A stretch of DNA of 64,000 nucleotides from an uncultured Clostridia bacterium (GCA_934746645.1 CAKVFE010000002.1:225071-289070); one strand, 5' to 3'; numbered from the stretch's first letter, positions 25,177-34,884 are shown. Numbers and translations: made by a program. Notes: a model not told the origin generated them from the sequence alone.

Positions 25177-25205
25177 ATTATTTTTCTTTAAATTATATTT
25201 TATAT

Positions 25206-25282
25206 GGCCCGGTAGTTCAGTTGGTTAGAACGCTAGCCTGTCACGCTAGAGGTCGAGAGTTCGAATCTCTTCCGGGTCGCCA
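25206..25282 (+). tRNA. tRNA-Asp (GTC)
   Basis: Acceptor GGCCCGG/CCGGGTC with one G-U pair, anticodon GTC in loop CTGTCAC, encoded CCA. Confidence 0.96.
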
Positions 25283-25340
25283 TTATTATAGGTTAAAGAA
25301 AAGTATATTACTTCCCTAACCTGTAATATAATTATTATGT

Positions 25341-25416
<76 letters not shown>

Positions 25417-25445
25417 TAATATTCTATATAACTTCCCTTAATTAC

Positions 25446-25521
25446 GCTGGTGTAGCTCAACTGGCAGAGCAGCTGATTTGTAATCAGCAGGTTGTAGGTT
25501 CGATTCCTATCACCAGCTCCA
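25446..25521 (+). tRNA. tRNA-Thr (TGT)
   Basis: Acceptor GCTGGTG/CACCAGC, anticodon loop TTTGTAA with anticodon TGT, encoded CCA. Confidence 0.96.
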
Positions 25522-25532
25522 TTTTTAGTTAT

Positions 25533-25617
25533 GGGCAAGTTCCAGAGTGGCCAAATGGAGCAGACTGTAAATCTGTTGTCTCTGACTTCGGTGGTTCGAA
25601 TCCATCCTTGCCCACCA
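25533..25617 (+). tRNA. tRNA-Tyr (GTA)
   Basis: Acceptor GGGCAAG/CTTGCCC, anticodon GTA in loop CTGTAAA, a long variable arm (TGTCTCTGACTTCGG region) as in bacterial tRNA-Tyr, encoded CCA. Last tRNA of the cluster. Confidence 0.96.
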
Positions 25618-25629
25618 CTAAAACAAATG

Positions 25630-25658
25630 ATACTTGATATTAATCAAGTATTTTTTTT
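25630..25658 (+). terminator. Terminator of the tRNA operon
   Basis: The 9-bp stem ATACTTGAT/ATCAAGTAT is followed by eight T. Confidence 0.85.
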
Positions 25659-25776
25659 ATTAAATTTCACTATACTTCCCTTTATTATTTATAACTAATA
25701 TAAATAATATATTTTAATACTACAACCAACAGATTAAATTTATATTAATTATATTTTAAGTTTATATCTAAATCTA

Positions 25777-25810
25777 AAAAAAGAAGCAATTATTGGATTG
25801 CTTCTTTTTT
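25777..25810 (-). terminator. Terminator of the LTA-synthase-like gene
   Basis: A 14-bp stem (25777-25790 with 25797-25810) lies at the stop codon and has a T-run on the minus strand. Confidence 0.8.
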
Positions 25811-25813
25811 ATT

Positions 25814-27787
25814 TTAACAATATGCTTTTAATTCTGGGAATTTATTAAAGACATTAGAATTATAAACCAAATTCATATTAAATTGCTTATTATAGAATAT
25901 GGTTGCATTTTCTCTAAATTTATTTATTTCTTCATCAGTCAAATTTTTGTCAGAATATATCTTAATAACATTATCAGAATATATATCACTTGCAAATATT
26001 CCACCAATTTGAGATACAAAAACAGTATCTTTAAAGTTATCATTAAATACAGAATATCCCATATACAAATTATTATTATATGTTATTCCAGTTAAATCAA
26101 GCAATGTTGGAGCTAAGTTGTATGGACAACTAAATTGTGTCACATTCCCCTTACCTAATTTGTTAGAATAAATAACTGCAGGAACTCTATATAATTCAAT
26201 ATTTCTAAAATCTTCTTTTTTCGTATCTCTCATTTTATAAGATAGATCATGATAATAAGCATTATGATCACCATACACAACTAATGTGGTATTGTCATAT
26301 AAATTGTTTTCTTTTAAATAATCAACCAATATACCAATACCTTTGTCCAAATCCATTGTAGTAGCTAAATAATTGCGTAAATATGTTTTATATTTTTTAT
26401 CTGTTGGAAAAGTATAATTTGTGTTTGATTCAAGCCAATTCTTGTATTCGTCCAACTTACCATTATCCAATAATGTATAATTGTCTGTAAGCTTATGACT
26501 TTCGTTATATGGTCCATGAGAAGTGATAGTTGTTATAAAACTAAAATAACTTTTATCTTTAGGTGCTATTATTTCTTTACAACTTTCAAACATATCAGAA
26601 TCTCTTGTATAAGAGGAATTATGACCTATTAAGCCTTCTGCTTTACTTTCAATATCCATATCTTCAAGTGTAACTATATCATCAAACCCAAAAGTAGTAT
26701 GGGTCTTATTTCTAGCATAAAAATCTCCTGTATTATCGTGGAAATATTTTATACTCTCATAACCTGCATTTTTAAATTTATTAGGTAAAGTAAATGTCAA
26801 CTCATTACCCAGCAAACTTGATGTTGAACCATGCCAACTATTTGTAAATGCATTATCAGTAGGAACACTACCCAATATAACATCCATCTCAGAATAGTTT
26901 GTTTTACTCTTGCTATAGTAATTGTCAAAACTATATCCGTTGGTAAAGATATTATATAGATTTGGAGTTAACACAGGGTTAATTGCATACCACTCTAAAC
27001 TTTCACACATAACAATAATTACATTGTCATTTTGCAATAAACCAGTATTTGAATTTGTTTGATAAACTTTATTTTTGACATAATCTTTTATTTTGTCATA
27101 CTGTTTATAATCATCCACTCCAAACATCATATTTGTTAAATTTTTTATATAATATGGGTATGTACCAAATTTTCTTAGCGATTCTGATTTTATAAATTGT
27201 TTATCATACATAGTTTTATCGTTCTCAAAATATGTTTGATATAAAGTATCATTATTTTGCTTAAATAATGCCTTTTGCATAAAATAACCACCATAAGACA
27301 AACCTTGTATAACAACAAATACAGATAATACAATTAAAGCTGTTTTAGATTTAAATTGATATGATATTTTGTGTTTTAAATTTATAGCCATATATGTAAT
27401 TGATATAGCAAATACAAACACCAAAAATAAAATAAATTTCCATTTTATAAATGATGAATCAAATACAGAAAATGCTTCAGCACCTAAAACTATCAAATCA
27501 AAACTAAACAAATCGCCATATATTGAATATAGAGTAATATTAACATAACTTAATATTGATTGAAGCAACAAAAACACGATAGCTAAAACAAATTGAGCTA
27601 TCTTATTTGAAGTAACAAATATTAATGATGCCAATATCAATAATACAAACAATTCTAATAAAAAATATTGTGGCAATATATTAAAATCTAATGTAATAAA
27701 AGTACCCATTTCTATAATAATTGAAGTTATTATAAACACTAATGGATACATAAGCATATTAAGTATAGTATTTTTATTATCAGTCAT
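25814..27787 (-). CDS. LTA synthase family protein (sulfatase-fold glycerol phosphotransferase)
   Basis: This 657-residue protein has about five N-terminal membrane helices (residues 10-175) and an extracytoplasmic alkaline-phosphatase-fold domain, as in LtaS. The metal site and nucleophile are recognisable: VIIVMCESLEWYAI (metal-binding Glu), the nucleophile Thr in SKTNYSEMD, FHDNTGDFY, and YGDHNAYYHD near the end. LtaS uses phosphatidylglycerol to build the glycerol-phosphate chain of lipoteichoic acid. The family also includes primases and phosphoethanolamine transferases, so the exact activity is open. AAGGTG stands five bases upstream. It is monocistronic. Confidence 0.88.
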   Translation of the reverse strand: MTDNKNTILNMLMYPLVFIITSIIIEMGTFITLDFNILPQYFLLELFVLLILASLIFVTSNKIAQFVLAIVFLLLQSILSYVNITLYSIYGDLFSFDLIVLGAEAFSVFDSSFIKWKFILFLVFVFAISITYMAINLKHKISYQFKSKTALIVLSVFVVIQGLSYGGYFMQKALFKQNNDTLYQTYFENDKTMYDKQFIKSESLRKFGTYPYYIKNLTNMMFGVDDYKQYDKIKDYVKNKVYQTNSNTGLLQNDNVIIVMCESLEWYAINPVLTPNLYNIFTNGYSFDNYYSKSKTNYSEMDVILGSVPTDNAFTNSWHGSTSSLLGNELTFTLPNKFKNAGYESIKYFHDNTGDFYARNKTHTTFGFDDIVTLEDMDIESKAEGLIGHNSSYTRDSDMFESCKEIIAPKDKSYFSFITTITSHGPYNESHKLTDNYTLLDNGKLDEYKNWLESNTNYTFPTDKKYKTYLRNYLATTMDLDKGIGILVDYLKENNLYDNTTLVVYGDHNAYYHDLSYKMRDTKKEDFRNIELYRVPAVIYSNKLGKGNVTQFSCPYNLAPTLLDLTGITYNNNLYMGYSVFNDNFKDTVFVSQIGGIFASDIYSDNVIKIYSDKNLTDEEINKFRENATIFYNKQFNMNLVYNSNVFNKFPELKAYC

Positions 27788-27881
27788 TTAGTCACCTTAT
27801 ATCAGTCCCTTAATGTATTTAGTATATGTAATATACCATACACCAATAACAATTGGAATTAACAATTTTTGTAATTATATT

Positions 27882-27922
27882 AAAAAGACTCGAATTGATT
27901 TATATTCAAATGAGTCTTTTTT
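27882..27922 (-). terminator. Terminator of plsC / cmk operon
   Basis: AAAAAGACTC pairs with GAGTCTTTTT around an imperfectly paired centre, just downstream of the plsC stop. Confidence 0.7.
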
Positions 27923-27925
27923 ATT

Positions 27926-28606
27926 TTAATTATTTTCATTAGTAGACTTAACCAATCTATTGTATTTTCTCTTAAGTTTTTTAAGCTTTTTATCTTGTTT
28001 TTCTTTTAAATAGTTTTTTCTTAAATCTAGGATATTTTTCTTTATAATATTACTTGCTTCATCAAGCAATTCTTTATCTATTTTTTTATCCTTAAATTGC
28101 TCCATATTATAAAGTTCTAGAGGTTTACCAATAATTAATTTATTAGGAACAAATGCCATAGTTTTCTTTACAAAAAATGCAGGAATAACTGGTGTTTGAG
28201 TTCTTAATGAAAACATTGCAACGCCGTGTTTTAACTCATTGGCTTCACTTGTAACAAGTCTAGAACCTTCTGGGAATATACAAACTGCTTTATCATCTTT
28301 CAATAGTTTCATTGTAGTTTTTACAGCTTGAATATCACTAGAACAACAATGCACTGGATAAGCACCCAATTTCTTTAAAAATGCACCCTTTATTTTGTTG
28401 TCGAACAATGGAGATTTTGCCATATAATGGAATCTACGACGACCAGCTAATTTATAACCAACCAATATTGGGTCATTAAGTGTTTGGTGGTTTGCACTAA
28501 AAATTATACGACCTTTTTTAGGTACATTTTTCTTTCCCACAACCCTACAAGGGAAAACAATATTTAATGGGATAAAAAACAAAATTAGTAATATGTAAAA
28601 TAACAT
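27926..28606 (-). CDS. plsC: 1-acyl-sn-glycerol-3-phosphate acyltransferase
   Basis: PlsC acylates lysophosphatidate to phosphatidate. The catalytic NHx4D-type motif is NHQTLND, and the glycerol-phosphate-binding motif is FPEGSR. One N-terminal hydrophobic segment anchors the 226-residue protein. The Lys-rich C-terminal tail (KEKQDKKLKKLKRKYNR) is longer than usual and may bind the membrane surface. It follows cmk by 9 bp, with AAGGAG before the ATG. cmk-plsC is a common Clostridia order. Confidence 0.93.
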   Translation of the reverse strand: MLFYILLILFFIPLNIVFPCRVVGKKNVPKKGRIIFSANHQTLNDPILVGYKLAGRRRFHYMAKSPLFDNKIKGAFLKKLGAYPVHCCSSDIQAVKTTMKLLKDDKAVCIFPEGSRLVTSEANELKHGVAMFSLRTQTPVIPAFFVKKTMAFVPNKLIIGKPLELYNMEQFKDKKIDKELLDEASNIIKKNILDLRKNYLKEKQDKKLKKLKRKYNRLVKSTNENN

Positions 28607-28615
28607 AATAACTCC

Positions 28616-29278
28616 TTATACTCTTTCGTCAATCTTGCTATACAAAATAGCTACGACCTCATCAATATTATATTCGTCAGTATTGACATATATTGCATCT
28701 TTCGCAAGTTCTAACTTACCATATTGACGATGAGTATCTCTATAATCTCTTTCGTTGATATCTTCTAACACTTTTTCAAAAGTAACATTTTCACCCTTTG
28801 CAATTAAGTCTTTCAATCTTCTTTTTGCCCTTACTTCAGGAGAAGCTGTAAGATAAAATTTGTATTTAGCATTAGGTAAAATTTCGGTTGTGATATCTCT
28901 ACCTTCCATAATAACATTATTATTTCTAGCAAAATCTTGTTGGATATTTCTTACTTTATCTCTAACAATTTTTAATGCAGAACTTCTAGAAGAATAATCA
29001 GAAATAATAGAAGTTCTAATTTTTGAATTAACACATTCGCCATTAAGATATGTGTATTGTTCGTTATTAACAAAATCAATAACTATATCCATCTTGTCCA
29101 ATACTTTAGCTACTTCTTCTTCACTATACGGGTCAACATTATTCTCGTAACAATATAATCCAATAGCTCTATATATAGCACCTGTATCTAAGTGATACAC
29201 ATTTAACAACTTTGCAAGTCTTTGAGCTACTGCTCCTTTTCCAGATGCACTTGGTCCATCAATAGCAATATTAATCAT
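28616..29278 (-). CDS. cmk: Cytidylate kinase
   Basis: Cmk converts (d)CMP to (d)CDP. The 220-residue protein has the P-loop GPSASGKGAVAQRLA at residues 8-22, the GAIYRA CMP-binding site, VIMEGRDITTEILPNA and the INERDYRDTHR lid region. It starts 2 bp after the rluB stop and belongs to an rluB-cmk-plsC operon. Confidence 0.96.
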   Translation of the reverse strand: MINIAIDGPSASGKGAVAQRLAKLLNVYHLDTGAIYRAIGLYCYENNVDPYSEEEVAKVLDKMDIVIDFVNNEQYTYLNGECVNSKIRTSIISDYSSRSSALKIVRDKVRNIQQDFARNNNVIMEGRDITTEILPNAKYKFYLTASPEVRAKRRLKDLIAKGENVTFEKVLEDINERDYRDTHRQYGKLELAKDAIYVNTDEYNIDEVVAILYSKIDERV

Positions 29279-29280
29279 AA

Positions 29281-29997
29281 TTATTTCCCCCGTTTAAGCA
29301 ATAAATTAATTTCTTCTTTGTTCAATTTTCTATACTTTCCTATTGGCAAATTTCCCAATGGTAACATACCAATTTTTATTCGTTTAAGATACAAGACTTT
29401 AAGTCCAACAGCATCAACCATTTTTCTTACTTGTCTGTTTTTACCTTCATGAATGGTTATATCAAACTGATATGTTCCATTGTCCAATTTTTTCTTATTA
29501 TCAATTTTGCTTGGACTTGTAACAAAATCATCTTCTATTTTTACACCATTTTCTAGAGCATTAAATTGTTCTATTGAAGGTTGAGTATTAACTTTAACCT
29601 GATAAACTTTATCTATTTGATGACTTGGATGAATCAATTGATTGGCAAAATCGCCATCATTGGTAATAATAAGCATACCTTCTGTGTCATAATCCAATCT
29701 ACCAACTGGAAAAATATGTTCTGGAGTACTTTCTATAAGGTCCAAAACAGTATGCCTACCCCTATCATCACTAACAGAAGTTATATAACCACTAGGTTTA
29801 TTAAGTAGATAGTACAATTTAACATTGCTTGGCTTAACAATATCACCATCAAATTTTACAATATCAGTAGGCAAAACTTGTGTAGCCAATAAAGTAACTA
29901 TTTTGTCATTAATAGTCACACGACCAGCCAAAATATATTCTTCAACTTTTCGTCTACTCCCAATATTACATTGTGCTAAATATTTATTAATTCTCAT
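29281..29997 (-). CDS. rluB: Pseudouridine synthase RluB (RsuA family)
   Basis: This 238-residue enzyme isomerises uridine in 23S rRNA. It has an S4 RNA-binding domain at the N-terminus (MRINKYLAQCNIGSRRKVEE) and the catalytic Asp in PVGRLDYDTEGMLIITNDG. NRQVRKMVDAVGLKVLYLKR is the typical C-terminal motif. RluB and RsuA/RluE are hard to separate by eye; position beside scpB/cmk favours RluB. Confidence 0.9.
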   Translation of the reverse strand: MRINKYLAQCNIGSRRKVEEYILAGRVTINDKIVTLLATQVLPTDIVKFDGDIVKPSNVKLYYLLNKPSGYITSVSDDRGRHTVLDLIESTPEHIFPVGRLDYDTEGMLIITNDGDFANQLIHPSHQIDKVYQVKVNTQPSIEQFNALENGVKIEDDFVTSPSKIDNKKKLDNGTYQFDITIHEGKNRQVRKMVDAVGLKVLYLKRIKIGMLPLGNLPIGKYRKLNKEEINLLLKRGK

Positions 29998-30034
29998 ACA
30001 TAATAATTTTAATACAATCTAGACTTTTTATCAA

Positions 30035-30064
30035 ATAAAAAACATAACACTTTAGTGTTATGTT
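30035..30064 (-). terminator. Terminator of dacF
   Basis: AACATAACAC pairs perfectly with GTGTTATGTT around a 4-nt loop, followed on the minus strand by six T. It separates dacF from rluB. Confidence 0.8.
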
Positions 30065-30136
30065 CAATTTTTTATATATTGTTATATTTTATATGATAAT
30101 ATTTAGGTCAAAAATCAGGTTAAAATTGAGTTTATT

Positions 30137-31324
30137 TTAAATAAACCAACTTTTAATAATGGTATCCAATTTGTACTTAATATTAATATTTTTTATTTCA
30201 CTAGTCGAATATAAGCCATCTTCATAAATAATCTCATCATTGTAAGTTACTTTTACAGTCCCCATTTTTGTATTAGCATTGATAGGAGCTTCTGCCGTTT
30301 CTAAAATATCATAATCGACTTTATACATATCTTCTTCAGATTTCTTAATTATTTTACTATACCCTTTAATAGTAACAACAAACGCTTCGTTTTTATCTCC
30401 ATCAATTACAGATACATTACCAACAAAATTATAAGGTTCAACAAAAGTTTTTACCATATATTCGTTGTAAGCTTGTTCTGTTAGCTTGTCACATTCTTCA
30501 AACATTGGTCCACAATTAAATACTACAGAAACAACTCTAAAACCATTGCGTTCACAAGCATTAACTAGACATCTCCCTGCATTGTCTGTAAAGCCAGTTT
30601 TAACACCTACACATCCGTCTTGACTAAATAACAATTTGTTTTTATTACGCAAATATCTAACATTAGGTTCGCCTTCATTAAGAATTTTTGTTTTTGTACT
30701 AACAATTTCTTTAAAAACTGGATTGTCTAAAGCATAATTAGTAATTACAGCTAAATCATAAGTTGATGTATAATGTCCTTTTGCATCAAGTCCATGAGGA
30801 TTGGCAAAATGTGTATTTTTAAGGTCTAAATCCAAAGCAAATTTGTTCATCATCTCGACAAAATTTTCTTCAGTACCACCTATAGCACAAGCAAGAGCCA
30901 TTGCAGCATCATTGCCAGACGCAAGTATCAATCCATATAATAGGTTTCTTATACTCATTTGCTCTTTTTTTCTAAGATAAATACTTGTACCTTCAATACC
31001 AACACTCTTATCATCTACAGTGATAATTTCGTCCAAATCATCACAATTTTCAATAGTTACAATAGCAGTAACAATTTTGGTTGTGCTTGCCATTGCAAGT
31101 TGTTGGTCTTTGTTGTATTGATTAAGTACTTGCCCGTCTTCACTAATTACACACATAGACCTGTATGGTGCTAAAGCCTGTAAATCTAGAACTTTGCTAG
31201 ACTTAATATTATATAAAACATTAACAAAACCTAGCACACTCATAATCATAAGTACACAACATAATATTCTGGTTTTAAAACTCATTTTGTGCGTAATAAC
31301 GCCATTTTTCTTATCTTTTGACAT
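30137..31324 (-). CDS. dacF: D-alanyl-D-alanine carboxypeptidase DacF-like (PBP5 family)
   Basis: This penicillin-binding protein removes the terminal D-Ala from peptidoglycan stem peptides. The 395-residue protein has an N-terminal membrane segment (about residues 18-38) and the three active-site motifs: STTK (SxxK), SGN (SxN, in ASGNDAAMAL) and KTG (KTGFTDNAG). A PBP5 C-terminal beta domain follows. It lies directly downstream of ytfJ, an order seen in many spore formers, so it is probably the sporulation-linked DacF. Confidence 0.9.
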   Translation of the reverse strand: MSKDKKNGVITHKMSFKTRILCCVLMIMSVLGFVNVLYNIKSSKVLDLQALAPYRSMCVISEDGQVLNQYNKDQQLAMASTTKIVTAIVTIENCDDLDEIITVDDKSVGIEGTSIYLRKKEQMSIRNLLYGLILASGNDAAMALACAIGGTEENFVEMMNKFALDLDLKNTHFANPHGLDAKGHYTSTYDLAVITNYALDNPVFKEIVSTKTKILNEGEPNVRYLRNKNKLLFSQDGCVGVKTGFTDNAGRCLVNACERNGFRVVSVVFNCGPMFEECDKLTEQAYNEYMVKTFVEPYNFVGNVSVIDGDKNEAFVVTIKGYSKIIKKSEEDMYKVDYDILETAEAPINANTKMGTVKVTYNDEIIYEDGLYSTSEIKNINIKYKLDTIIKSWFI

Positions 31325-31373
31325 CTTTATACCTTTATCCTTTTACTTTAAAAATCATAAATTATTTAAGTAA

Positions 31374-31769
31374 TTATTGTTTATCTTTTAGATTGCTAAG
31401 CAGAATTTTTAATGTTCTGTTGGCCATTTCTATTAGTTTGTCACTAGATTTGTTAAGCTCAGTATTGATAAATGTAGTTTCACCATTTTTAATAACTAAA
31501 AAACCTATAGGATTAACAGTAAATCCAGCACCTGTACCACCTGCAAACGGATAATTGTATGCAAGCTTATTGTTATTATCCAGTTCGCCACCACCAGCAA
31601 TTATTCCGACATAAATCTTTGATACAGGAATAATTGTTGTGCCATCTTCACTAATAATTGGCGTTCCAACAACAGTATTTATATCAACAAGAGTCTTCAA
31701 ATTTTTCATAGCGTCATCAAGAATTTCGCTTAATTCGCCTGTGTTGTTGTAACTTATTTTTTTCTTCAT
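31374..31769 (-). CDS. ytfJ: Sporulation protein YtfJ (GerW family)
   Basis: YtfJ/GerW is a forespore protein needed for normal germination. The 131-residue protein carries the family pattern VGTPIISEDGTTIIPVSKI, then GGGELD and FAGGTGAGFTVNPIGFLVI. TAGGAG stands before the ATG. Its first 53 bases overlap the end of the upstream DUF2953 gene, implying coupled translation. Confidence 0.93.
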   Translation of the reverse strand: MKKKISYNNTGELSEILDDAMKNLKTLVDINTVVGTPIISEDGTTIIPVSKIYVGIIAGGGELDNNNKLAYNYPFAGGTGAGFTVNPIGFLVIKNGETTFINTELNKSSDKLIEMANRTLKILLSNLKDKQ

Positions 31770-32313
31770 ATTTTCTCCTAATTTTTGATTTGTACGCTCT
31801 TAAAAATGCCCATAGTATATCGTATAAACTAAAAGCAAATGCCAAATCAAACTTTACTTTCATTTCGTTTTGTCTAAATCCTGTAGAAATATAATGTTTC
31901 AAATCAGCGTCACTATGGACTATCGACATTTTTGAATAAACAACACCAATCAACGCATTAATCAGTGCTCCAAGTGTGCTAGAAACAATAGGATTTTCGC
32001 TACAAATTAAAGCATAAATACCTAGTCGCATTAGATATATTTTTTTCTTAATACTCAAGCCAAAATCATTAAAAAATTTAACTTTTTCGTCATTTAAATC
32101 AAGTTTGATTGTTATAACTTTATTTCGTTTGTTGCTAAGATTAAGGTATTCGCCTGCTATAGTAAAATTGAGCAAAAATATAGGAATACCAAACAAATTT
32201 AGTTTTATCTTTCCTTCATTGTTGATAATGTCATAATTTAATAAGACACTAATCGGCAATGATATCGTAAGCAAAACTATAATAACTGTAGTTATAATCA
32301 ACAAAACTTTCAT
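31717..32313 (-). CDS. DUF2953-like membrane protein
   Basis: This 198-residue protein has an N-terminal membrane helix (MKVLLIITTVIIVLLTISL) and a mostly beta-like body with a second weak hydrophobic segment. The tail is very basic (KSKIRRKYEEKNK and on). The position between scpB and ytfJ, the size and the IVSSTLGALINALIGVVYSK region fit the DUF2953 family of spore-forming Firmicutes. The function is unknown; a sporulation link is inferred from the 53-base overlap with ytfJ. No SD is visible at its ATG. Confidence 0.6.
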   Translation of the reverse strand: MKVLLIITTVIIVLLTISLPISVLLNYDIINNEGKIKLNLFGIPIFLLNFTIAGEYLNLSNKRNKVITIKLDLNDEKVKFFNDFGLSIKKKIYLMRLGIYALICSENPIVSSTLGALINALIGVVYSKMSIVHSDADLKHYISTGFRQNEMKVKFDLAFAFSLYDILWAFLRAYKSKIRRKYEEKNKLQQHRRIKRNS

Positions 32314-32335
32314 ACATTTATTATTAGCAATAATA

Positions 32336-32369
32336 ACAAAAAAATGTATCCAAACTTTGGATACATTTT
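32336..32369 (-). terminator. Terminator of scpAB
   Basis: A 14-bp stem (32341-32354 with 32356-32369) has seven T on the minus strand. It separates scpB from the DUF2953-ytfJ-dacF genes. Confidence 0.8.
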
Positions 32370-32444
32370 AATTATTGTTGATATTTTAATGTGATTTTTA
32401 TAAATACTATTCAAAATCGTTAAAAATGACTTTATTGTGGCATA

Positions 32445-33215
32445 TTATGCACCAACATCTTCCCCATCATCAGGCTCGTTAAGAGCATTAAGCAAGTCTT
32501 CAACAACATCGTTCTTTTCTTCCATTTCTTCTTCAACAAACTCTTCAGCAATTTCTTCTTTTTCCAACTTTTTATCTTCTTTTTGTTGTTTTTCAAGTTC
32601 GGCTTGTTTTTCAGCTTCTTCTGCTTCAAGTTTGTCATTGTCTTCAGGCATATGTGAATAATCAAATAGCCCTGCATTTTGTGGAGTATGTATAACTTGT
32701 ATGCGTTCCAACAATTCGTCATAGTCAGGCAAATCTTCCAAGCTATTAAGTCCAAAACGCTTTAAAAATTCGTCTGTTGTGCCAAATAATAATGGCTTAC
32801 CAATGGCGTCTTTACGACCAACAACTTCTATAAGTTTGTTTTCAATCAAGTTGTTCATAGCATAGTCAGAGTTAACACCCCTAACTTGTTCTATCTCCAA
32901 TCTAGTAATTGGTTGTTTGTAAGCAATAATAGCTGCAGTTTCTAACACAGCTTTAGTCAAAGCTTTTTCTTTTATTGGATTTAAAACTTCTGCGACTTGC
33001 TCAGCATACGCAGAGTTGGAACATAATTGTGCTTTCTTATTGAAAGTCAAAACTTGTATACCACTACCACATTTTTCGTGGTCTTCTTTAAGTTTGTTTA
33101 GAGCTTTTTCAACTTCATCAACAGATACGCCAAGTTTTTCGGCAATATCAAAAAACTCTACGCCATCTCCAGCAACAAACAATATACTTTCAATTATCTT
33201 ATCTAGATTGTCCAT
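32445..33215 (-). CDS. scpB: Segregation and condensation protein ScpB
   Basis: ScpB is a winged-helix kleisin-associated subunit of the SMC-ScpAB condensin. Residues 1-180 hold the two winged helices (ESILFVAGDGVEFFDIAEKL and ALTKAVLETAAIIAYKQPIT, VNSDYAMNNLIENKLIEVVG). A highly acidic Glu/Lys coiled tail of about 70 residues follows, longer than usual. The ATG at 33215, just after GAGGTGA, is preferred to the GTG one codon before. The start overlaps the scpA stop. Confidence 0.95.
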   Translation of the reverse strand: MDNLDKIIESILFVAGDGVEFFDIAEKLGVSVDEVEKALNKLKEDHEKCGSGIQVLTFNKKAQLCSNSAYAEQVAEVLNPIKEKALTKAVLETAAIIAYKQPITRLEIEQVRGVNSDYAMNNLIENKLIEVVGRKDAIGKPLLFGTTDEFLKRFGLNSLEDLPDYDELLERIQVIHTPQNAGLFDYSHMPEDNDKLEAEEAEKQAELEKQQKEDKKLEKEEIAEEFVEEEMEEKNDVVEDLLNALNEPDDGEDVGA

Positions 33216-34068
33216 CACTCACCTCTTTAATGTCTGTAGCAGTGTCTACAGGTTCAGTTTCCTTTTTAGTAATTTCTATATCGCAAAATGCACCAGCTTG
33301 TGCACATTTGATTTCTTGCAATTTAAGCAATTCCAACAAAGCCATAAATGTTGTTATTATCTCTTCTCTGGATATGCTTTGTTCAAACAATTCGCTAAAC
33401 ATAATTTTTGGTTTTATCAATAGTTCATCTTTTATAAATGCTATTTTTTGAGTAACTGTAAATTTTTCTTTAGCGATTTGTTTAGGTTCATTTTCTTTTT
33501 CAGTCTTAGTAGCACGAGTAAGAAGACTTGTAAACGCATTAAGCAATAAATCTAAGCTCATATCTTTTAATACAATACGGAACTTATTGGCATCTTCTTC
33601 AGGCTCTTTATAAAACTTATTGACATCTTCAATAACTTTAAGTTTTTCGCTTGTTTCCTTAAATAATTCGTATTCTTTAAGTCTTTGAGTAAGCAACCAA
33701 GTTGGGTCTTCTTCGTCTTCTTCGTTTTCACTTTCCAATAGTCGTGGCAAAATAATCTTACTTTTAAGCTCTATAAGATATGCTGCCATTTCGATAAAGT
33801 CACTTGCTTTTTCAAGGTCAAGTTCTTCTATATTGGACATAAGTTCAAGATATTGCTCAGTTATTTTGCTTATCTCTATCTCTTCAATCTCCATCTTGTT
33901 TTTCTTAATAAGATGGATAAGCAAATCCAATGGTCCTTCAAAGTTTTCCAATTTAAAACTTAACTTATCATCGCCATCATCTAAGTCATCAATATTTTCG
34001 TCAATATTAAGTTGTTGTTTGTCATCAACATTTTCTTCTAGTTGATTGTCTTTTTCGTTGTCTATCAT
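33199..34068 (-). CDS. scpA: Segregation and condensation protein ScpA
   Basis: ScpA is the kleisin that bridges SMC heads. The 289-residue protein has FEGPLDLLIHLIKKNKMEIE near the N-terminus and the C-terminal winged helix (REEIITTFMALLELLKLQEIKC). About 40 acidic residues precede the usual N-terminus. I place the start at the ATG at 34068, which overlaps the stop of the M50 protease gene as ATGA; a TTG seven codons upstream is less likely. The M50-scpA-scpB order is conserved in Firmicutes. Confidence 0.95.
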   Translation of the reverse strand: MIDNEKDNQLEENVDDKQQLNIDENIDDLDDGDDKLSFKLENFEGPLDLLIHLIKKNKMEIEEIEISKITEQYLELMSNIEELDLEKASDFIEMAAYLIELKSKIILPRLLESENEEDEEDPTWLLTQRLKEYELFKETSEKLKVIEDVNKFYKEPEEDANKFRIVLKDMSLDLLLNAFTSLLTRATKTEKENEPKQIAKEKFTVTQKIAFIKDELLIKPKIMFSELFEQSISREEIITTFMALLELLKLQEIKCAQAGAFCDIEITKKETEPVDTATDIKEVSDGQSR

Positions 34069-34721
34069 ATTCCAAATACCAAACCCCAAAATAATTCCAT
34101 AGGTACGCCTACCCAGCTAACCAAAGTAAACAACAAAGTATCTCCAATGGTAACTACAAGTAACAAGATAATGTATCCGTATTTACGCATAAATCTGACA
34201 TAGCCATTTTCGTATTTAGCATAAGCTGTTATACAATTAAAACCATCTAGTGGATATATTGGCAACAAGTTAAATACAAACAATGACAAGTTGATATAAT
34301 ACAAAAACATAGAAAAATAATACAAAAAGTGGCAGAACCAGTTGGCATATATCCCAACTCTGTATGTCAAATGCAACAACATACAACCTATAAATGAAAG
34401 TATAAGGTTGGCTGTAACACCAGCTATTGATACTTTAAATATACCACTTTTATAATTTCTAAATTTCAATGCATTGATTTCGACTGGTTTTGCCCAACCA
34501 AAGCCAAACAATGCACAACAAAGAAAACCTATAGGGTCAATGTGCGCTAAAGGATTGAGAGTAACTCTGCCTTGATATTTAGGAGTCATATCGCCTTGTT
34601 TGTATGCAACATAAGCGTGTCCAAATTCGTGCAAAGATAGTGAAATAATAAGTACGAGCAACATAGCAATACCTGCATATATAAACTCATAGCCTTCTAA
34701 AACATCTAAAAAATTAAGCAT
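34065..34721 (-). CDS. M50-family site-2 protease
   Basis: This intramembrane zinc metalloprotease has five or six membrane helices. The first metal motif is HEFGH (SLHEFGHAYVAYKQGD) and the second is the LLPIYPLDG motif. The length of 218 residues matches the small YwhC/YyaC-like site-2 proteases that sit next to scpA. The substrate is unknown. AAAGGAA precedes the ATG. Confidence 0.92.
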   Translation of the reverse strand: MLNFLDVLEGYEFIYAGIAMLLVLIISLSLHEFGHAYVAYKQGDMTPKYQGRVTLNPLAHIDPIGFLCCALFGFGWAKPVEINALKFRNYKSGIFKVSIAGVTANLILSFIGCMLLHLTYRVGIYANWFCHFLYYFSMFLYYINLSLFVFNLLPIYPLDGFNCITAYAKYENGYVRFMRKYGYIILLLVVTIGDTLLFTLVSWVGVPMELFWGLVFGI

Positions 34722-34855
34722 AACTTTCCTTTTTAATATACTACCTAATAAGTATATAATAAATAATATAATTAAGCAAATATTTACATATCATTTTAGT
34801 TTTTTATATATCCAAATAATGTAAATTTGATACATAATTGTTAATAAATAGACAA

Positions 34856-34884
34856 AAAAAGAAGACCTAATATTGGTCTTCTTT
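34856..34884 (-). terminator. Terminator of the second D,D-carboxypeptidase gene
   Basis: AAAGAAGACC pairs with GGTCTTCTTT around a 7-nt loop. Seven T follow on the minus strand. Confidence 0.75.

Noticed and set aside
32395..32425. Forespore sigma-G type promoter (GAATA ... CATTAAA) upstream of the DUF2953-ytfJ genes
   Set aside because: It lies upstream of the scpB terminator, so its transcript would be stopped before reaching the genes; spacing is also short.
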